Assembly (NCBI RefSeq): GCF_029688925.1 | Contig: NZ_JARUKY010000032.1 | Coordinates: 1-36,019 of the forward strand | Length of the DNA: 36,019 bases | Reading direction: 5' to 3' | Origin: Evansella sp. AB-P1 | Lineage (GTDB): Bacteria > Bacillota > Bacilli > Bacillales > Salisediminibacteriaceae | Shown: positions 33,001-36,019 of the stretch, one piece after another | Layout: each line of letters begins with the position of its first letter | Numbering within the stretch: position 1 is the first letter of the stretch | The notes under the pieces: generated by a model | The model's input: only the letters and a program-made list of their open reading frames with translations | Databases searched by the model: none | Told to the model about the DNA's origin: nothing | Translations under genes and position numbers: made by a program

Positions 33001-34490
33001 GTTTCTATATTTAATGTTTCATTCACACCATCTGTAATCGTAAGCAAAATGGTTGCATTAGGACTAGATTCCCCAACAATTGGAAAATGAGAGCTATTCT
33101 CATAGTTAATGGGTCCTAACAATGTTAATTCAGGTATGGAAGGTGGAATTGGTTCTGGGTCAATAGGGTCATCCACCTTGTTTGGAATGTGAAGAACTTG
33201 CCCAATAAGAATACGATCAGAGGATAAGCTGTTAAGTTCTTTAATATCTGCGACAGTTGTGTCATAACGTTTAGCGATGACGGATAGGGAATCTCCAGCT
33301 ACAACTGTATAAAGGAAGGTAGAATCTTGGGTAGGTGGAGGCTCTTCCCCTGTATTAATTTCTATATCTTCCTCTGGTATCTTTGTTTCCTCTACTGGAT
33401 CTAAAAGGTTATCTTCTTTAGTAGGGATTTGAAGGGCTTGTCCAATAAAAATACGATCAGAGGATAAGCCGTTGATTGCTTTAATATCTGCGACAGTTGT
33501 GTCATAACGTTTAGCAATGACAGATAAGGAATCTCCAGCCACTACCGTATAAGTAGCAAAAGCTTCTTCAACTGGTGAATTTGCATGGTCTGTATCTGGA
33601 GACTGAGTAGTGTCATCGATTTTATCTCCCGGAGTTGGATTTGTATCTGATACTTCTTCTTCAGTTGGAACTGACGCTGTTTTTTGTGGAATATGCAGCA
33701 CCTGTCCAACTCGGATAACGTCAGAAGATAAACCGTTTAGAGTTTTAATATCTGCAACAGTAGTATCAAAGCGTCTAGCAATAACGGATAAGGAGTCTCC
33801 AGCAACAACTGTATATGTGGTAGAAGTTTCTACTTTCTCAGTTGCACCTTGATTTTCTTCGGTGTTTGGTAATGGATCATTCTCAATAGCTGTTACTTTA
33901 TGTTCAGTTGAACGAGGAATTCGTAACTTTTGTCCAATAAAAATAGTATCAGAGGAGATATTATTATAGGATTTCAATTCATTAACAGAAATATTGTAGT
34001 TTCTTGCAATATTGAAAAGGCTGTCTCCAGAAAGTACCGTATATGTTAAATATGGTAGTAAAAGTACTTGTCCAACAAAGATCATATTTGTTTTCAAGTT
34101 ATTAATTTCTTTAATAGAAGAAACAGACACGTCATGATCTCTAGCAATAACCGATAAACTATCACCACTTCTAACAGTATACGTGTCAAATTGCTGTCCA
34201 TGATTCACATTAATAGAAGTTTTATTATCATTATTTGATGCATAAGTTGTATTTGTTCCTCCACTTAAATAAATGGAAGAAACCAATAAGGATCCGGACA
34301 TTACTTTAATTACGTGTACTTTTAATTTTGGAAACTTCCTTTTAATTTGCGTTCGAATATATTTACTTAACTCTTCTTTTTCTTTCGGGCGTTGTCCTAG
34401 TTCTGTTGAAAATTCAGTCATATGTTGATCTAAATAAACAACTAGGACGGTTTCATTGCCTACTGTTTTTAATTCATACTTTTGAATCAT
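30078..34490 (-). CDS. Large exported GH18 protein with seven LysM and six Ig-like repeats
   Basis: The protein is about 1470 residues. It has an N-terminal soluble region (about 1-60), a hydrophobic export segment (about 64-80), LysM modules at about 103-146, 149-192, 225-268, 314-357 and 394-437, six bacterial Ig-like repeats (about 455-1010, each ending near EKDT), a sixth LysM, a GH18 domain (about 1060-1400) and a seventh LysM at the C terminus. LysM modules bind peptidoglycan or chitin. The GH18 signature reads GGVNVDLENI, keeping the last Asp and the catalytic Glu but with Gly and Asn at the first two Asp positions of DxxDxDxE. Similar LysM-GH18 proteins (YaaH/SleL type) are cortex-lytic glucosaminidases, so cell-wall or spore peptidoglycan is a likely substrate. 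I start at the ATG at 34490; the GTG at 34502 lies in the GAGGTG ribosome site. Confidence 0.88.
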   Translation of the reverse strand: MIQKYELKTVGNETVLVVYLDQHMTEFSTELGQRPKEKEELSKYIRTQIKRKFPKLKVHVIKVMSGSLLVSSIYLSGGTNTTYASNNDNKTSINVNHGQQFDTYTVRSGDSLSVIARDHDVSVSSIKEINNLKTNMIFVGQVLLLPYLTYTVLSGDSLFNIARNYNISVNELKSYNNISSDTIFIGQKLRIPRSTEHKVTAIENDPLPNTEENQGATEKVETSTTYTVVAGDSLSVIARRFDTTVADIKTLNGLSSDVIRVGQVLHIPQKTASVPTEEEVSDTNPTPGDKIDDTTQSPDTDHANSPVEEAFATYTVVAGDSLSVIAKRYDTTVADIKAINGLSSDRIFIGQALQIPTKEDNLLDPVEETKIPEEDIEINTGEEPPPTQDSTFLYTVVAGDSLSVIAKRYDTTVADIKELNSLSSDRILIGQVLHIPNKVDDPIDPEPIPPSIPELTLLGPINYENSSHFPIVGESSPNATILLTITDGVNETLNIETATNDEGRFESTVDFRPLQDGEIQISVVAKNKHGQESDPLRLTVEKDTEIDVPVIDTKTEFVNLENQESYRIYGTGKRNATIFITVTDDEGNEVIEEVTTDDEGAFVVTMNLRSLVDSDLMIRVKQRDTVGNTSPSQLLFVEKDATAPEVPILDIDEGAFVNNQNEENYTFEGTTEASSTVSIQIVSDTGQQLNETAIADKTGRFHFSMNLSEFDNGPITISIKQQDKAGNESEALHRTIMKNTIEPDLTLPPFTAIFSGNVYDYVVRGHTAVNSEVHLSITDGDIIVSETITSDENGDFSLTLDLRLLQDGDLKASFYTIDPYGNIGEEQEFNILKDTIAPYTLVLDDIGFVNNTNQSNYTIRGTNEEDGVLITVLLTDNVHTLTETVEVVDGKFRFDLDLSEFVDGPINVAITQTDTVGNVSESNMIVIEKDTDISDPIISKSGFAFEGDKIVYNVSGIGEPLSTISITIDDQAGGEPITIEHQVGDRGVFTIDVNISDLDLTRGLLVSVTKSDAAGNISDVVTPDFLTYTVVSGDTLSHIALRNHTTVEAIRRMNNLSSDMIYVDQKLKLPITAGDTLNLGYIYFGDPKNFTNQVLATERSFNNVSPSYFDVNPDGTLKVTAQFDPIFIQNMHNQGIRVTPFLSNHWDQELGRAMLANREQAAQQIADVVIRYDLGGVNVDLENINHQDRDNFTEFVRLLREKIPSSKEVSVAVAANPNGWTQGWHGAYDYAALAKYADYLMIMSYDESYPGSAPGPVASLPWVERSIQYAIAQGVPKDKVVIGLAHYGRYWSEDGNIRGNGISNFQIQEMLSKYEHTITYDEKSQSVKAVVTVRENDPKMYMMGRVLAPGSYTVWYENDQSYAAKVDLVQKYGIRGVGHWSIGQENRDIWNSYHTWFTPRDNATIPGEISPIVEPIQEESVGYFNYTVQSGDSLYRIALRNNTNIDVIKDANNLTGDMIFIGQVLKIPTT

Positions 34491-34583
34491 TGAACCAGAC
34501 ACCTCATTTTTGGAAAAGTCTAATGTTAGTTTGTCTATTTAAAGGTTCAAACATGCGTGTAATGATAAAGGTCCATAAAAATG

Positions 34584-34618
34584 AAAAAGATGTTTAAACT
34601 GATGAAGTTTAAACATCT
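34584..34618 (-). terminator. Rho-independent terminator of the second sspH
   Basis: A 12-bp perfect stem (AGATGTTTAAAC, 34588-34599, with GTTTAAACATCT, 34607-34618) has its U tract on the minus strand (A run at 34584-34588). It lies 12 bp after the sspH stop. Confidence 0.85.
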
Positions 34619-34629
34619 ATAAGGAATTA

Positions 34630-34809
34630 CTAATGTTCTGTTAAGCTATCTACATTTACTTCTTGTTCTTGTTCCGGTTGCTCTAGTGGATAAATTCTAG
34701 CTGTTTCGTTTTGCTCATCAACATGTTGTATATAAACACGTTGTCCGTTGCAAACAACATCCTTCATGTCTGGTGACTGAGAAATTTCTTTAGCTCTTTG
34801 AATGTTCAT
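34630..34809 (-). CDS. sspH: H-type small acid-soluble spore protein (second copy)
   Basis: A 59-residue frame reads MNIQRAKEISQSPDMKDVV at the N terminus, then VYIQHVDEQNETARIYPLEQ and an acidic tail ending VNVDSLTEH. It is a clear SspH homologue and a paralogue of the gene at 22904-23089. AGGAGGTATATACTATG gives a strong ribosome site. Forespore expression is expected from the family. It is divergent from the selenoprotein-candidate gene. Confidence 0.9.
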   Translation of the reverse strand: MNIQRAKEISQSPDMKDVVCNGQRVYIQHVDEQNETARIYPLEQPEQEQEVNVDSLTEH

Positions 34810-34881
34810 AGTATATACCTCCTAATATGTAAAGTATCTATTGTAGTTTGTGCAATTTAATTTTTGCTATTCCTAATTATT

Positions 34882-34909
34882 TTGTAAAAAGGGTATGGAG
34901 TTTTATAAT
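34882..34909 (+). promoter_or_regulatory. Promoter of the peroxiredoxin-like gene
   Basis: TTGTAA (34882-34887) and TATAAT (34904-34909) are spaced by 16 bp, about 50 bp upstream of the ATG at 34962. An intact promoter supports a functional gene rather than a decayed one. Confidence 0.6.
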
Positions 34910-34961
34910 AAATAGAGAGATTATAACTTTTATGAAAAAATAAGACAAAGGAGTTTATAAG

Positions 34962-35462
34962 ATGCCTAAAAAGAATAAAGGCTTACAACGAGGGAAAAGT
35001 ATTCCACCTTTTCAATTAGATAGTGTGGATGAGAAAGCTTATTCCAATAGTGATTTTCTTGGAAGACCATTGTTAATCTATTTCCTAAGAGGAACCTTCT
35101 GACCCAATTGTCGGAAGCAACTAGGTCAGTTGTGTGAAACATATCCGAAATTAAAAGAACTAGGTGTAGCTGTCATTGTCATTGTAGGTCAAAAAAAGGA
35201 GTCTGTTGTAGAGTGGGAGAAACAAAACCCTATTCCATTTCCTGTACTCATTGATGAATCTCGTTCTGTTATAAAAGCATTTGATGTTTATAATCCTATT
35301 AACATTGATGCGTATAGAATGGCTCATCCAAGTTTATTTTTAGTTAATGATAATGGAAAAATTGTATATACATATGTAGGTTCTAATCAATTTGATAGAC
35401 CATCAGAAGAAGAAACATTGAAGCAGATCAAAAATCTATTAGACAAAGAAGAAAACGATTGA
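34962..35462 (+). CDS. Peroxiredoxin-like protein with in-frame TGA at the active-site Cys (candidate selenoprotein)
   Basis: Reading the TGA at 35100-35102 as selenocysteine gives a 166-residue AhpC/TSA-type protein. The N-terminal part ends PLLIYFLRGTF, then U47-P-N-C50-RKQLGQL; relatives have RGTWCPNC here, so the TGA replaces the first Cys of the CxxC pair. The frame continues with LKELGVAVIVIVGQ, FPVLIDESRSVIKAFDVYN, HPSLFLVNDNGKIVYTYVG and the stop at 35462. The ATG at 34962 has AAAGGAG 8 bp upstream. A stem-loop just after the TGA resembles a bacterial SECIS. Alternatives: a pseudogene with a nonsense mutation, or translation from the TTG at 35130, which would remove the active site. 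It probably acts as a thiol/selenol redox enzyme in the cytoplasm. Confidence 0.65.
35117..35133 (+). promoter_or_regulatory. Candidate bacterial SECIS stem-loop
   Basis: CAACT (35118-35122) pairs with AGTTG (35128-35132), extended by a G-U pair (35117/35133), around a five-base loop AGGTC (35123-35127). The loop begins 20 nt after the TGA, within the spacing known for bacterial SECIS elements, and has G at its second position. The E. coli fdhF SECIS loop is AGGUCU. It lies inside the coding sequence, as bacterial SECIS elements do. Confidence 0.5.
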
Positions 35463-35551
35463 ATATATTAGCTAGAATTTAGGGTACAATTGCAAATGTA
35501 AACGAAATAGAAAGTGTTTATTTGTTTATTGATTAGAAGGAGTGATTCAGC

Positions 35552-35950
35552 ATGAAAAACTATATAACAATTAGTATGTTATTGCTTTTCACACTATTAA
35601 TAAGTGCCTGTAACAATAACGTTAATCAAGAAATAACAAATATAGATGAAGAAGAAAATATTATTATTGCCGAAAGCTTCATTGATTTGTTAGTTGAAGG
35701 TGATTTTGAAGAGGCAACCTTCTATTTTGATGAAAAGAAAGCAACAGAGCTTCCACCGGAACAATTAGAAGTTGTATGGTTGGGAGCCGTTCAGCAATTT
35801 GGTGATTTTACAAGCAAAGAATATGAAGGTTCCGAGATATATGAAGGAAATCAAGTGGTGTATTTTACGGGGCAATTTGAGTCAGAAGAGTTACAATTTA
35901 TTATTTCATTTGATGAACACAATAACATTGTAGACTTCTATATGGTTTAG
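35552..35950 (+). CDS. DUF3887-like lipoprotein
   Basis: The 132-residue protein has a lipoprotein signal (LLLFTLLISAC, Cys at 20) and then a small alpha+beta domain: AESFIDLLVEGDFEEATFYFDEK, LEVVWLGAVQQFGDF and ELQFIISFDEHNNIVDFYMV. This matches the DUF3887 pattern, a fold of the NTF2/cystatin-like type found in secreted Bacillus proteins of unknown function. It follows the peroxiredoxin-like gene by 89 bp, with AGAAGGAGTG before the ATG. It may be co-transcribed, but there is no functional evidence. Confidence 0.75.
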   Translation: MKNYITISMLLLFTLLISACNNNVNQEITNIDEEENIIIAESFIDLLVEGDFEEATFYFDEKKATELPPEQLEVVWLGAVQQFGDFTSKEYEGSEIYEGNQVVYFTGQFESEELQFIISFDEHNNIVDFYMV

Positions 35951-36019
35951 CTACACTTTTTGAACTAAATAGAAAATACTTTTCAAACTGATGCTTTTCC
36001 CTTGGTTCATCGCTTTCCA

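Noticed and set aside
35130-35462. Stand-alone 110-residue protein starting at TTG 35130
   Set aside because: It lacks a ribosome site and the redox active site, and is in frame with the intact upstream part; the TTG lies in the 3' arm of the SECIS-like stem.
1-36019. tRNA or rRNA genes, prophage, integrase
   Set aside because: No conserved tRNA/rRNA segments or phage and recombinase genes were seen.

Overview
The window is a low-GC chromosomal segment from an endospore-forming member of the Bacillaceae. The evidence is two H-type small acid-soluble spore protein genes, Bacillus-style AGGAGGTG ribosome binding sites with several TTG starts, a cre catabolite-repression site, and many families common in Bacillus (DUF3892, DUF4083, DUF4870, DUF2254, DUF2383, the YwbD-type methyltransferase, the YxlJ-type glycosylase). 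I do not assign a species.

Layout. 0-2.5 kb (minus strand): an MFS permease, then a GH105 unsaturated rhamnogalacturonyl hydrolase whose promoter overlaps a cre box and a LacI-type operator. 2.7-6.5 kb: an RlmI/YwbD-type rRNA methyltransferase, an intergenic region with 52-bp repeats and dyads, an unknown multi-pass membrane protein, 3-methyladenine DNA glycosylase and a DUF3892 protein. 6.7-8.7 kb: aguA-aguB, which convert agmatine to putrescine. 8.9-12.2 kb: a CapA-type lipoprotein, a DUF2383 protein and a DUF2254 membrane protein. 12.3-13.05 kb: non-coding tandem repeats in two related modules. 13.1-21.2 kb: a small ORF, a c-di-GMP-I (GEMM-I) riboswitch with a terminator, then DUF192, the Flp pilin and a full monoderm Tad pilus operon (prepilin peptidase, TadE, TadG-like, CpaB, TadZ, CpaF, TadB, TadC). 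The arrangement suggests that c-di-GMP decides whether the pilus operon is read through.

21.3-30 kb holds unlinked single genes: an SDR whose catalytic Lys is Gln, a DUF4870 protein, sspH, a 21-bp-phased repeat, a coiled-coil protein built from 42-bp tandem repeats, a nitrilase-family amidase, an FAD oxidoreductase, an NAD-dependent epimerase, a DUF4083 protein and an ECF sigma/anti-sigma pair. 30-34.5 kb is one large minus-strand gene for an exported GH18 protein with seven LysM modules and six Ig-like repeats. It is followed by a second sspH.

The most striking item is at 34962-35462: a peroxiredoxin-like gene whose active-site Cys codon is TGA. The reading frame stays open on both sides, a CxxC-like U-P-N-C motif is present, and a compact stem-loop with an AGGUC apical loop lies 20 nt downstream. 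This is a candidate selenoprotein with a bacterial SECIS element; a nonsense pseudogene is the competing explanation. Other notable signals are the aptamer-terminator complementarity of the riboswitch, one repeat family found at both 4.1 and 12.7 kb, and a CTATGAGC motif spaced at exactly 21 bp at two loci.
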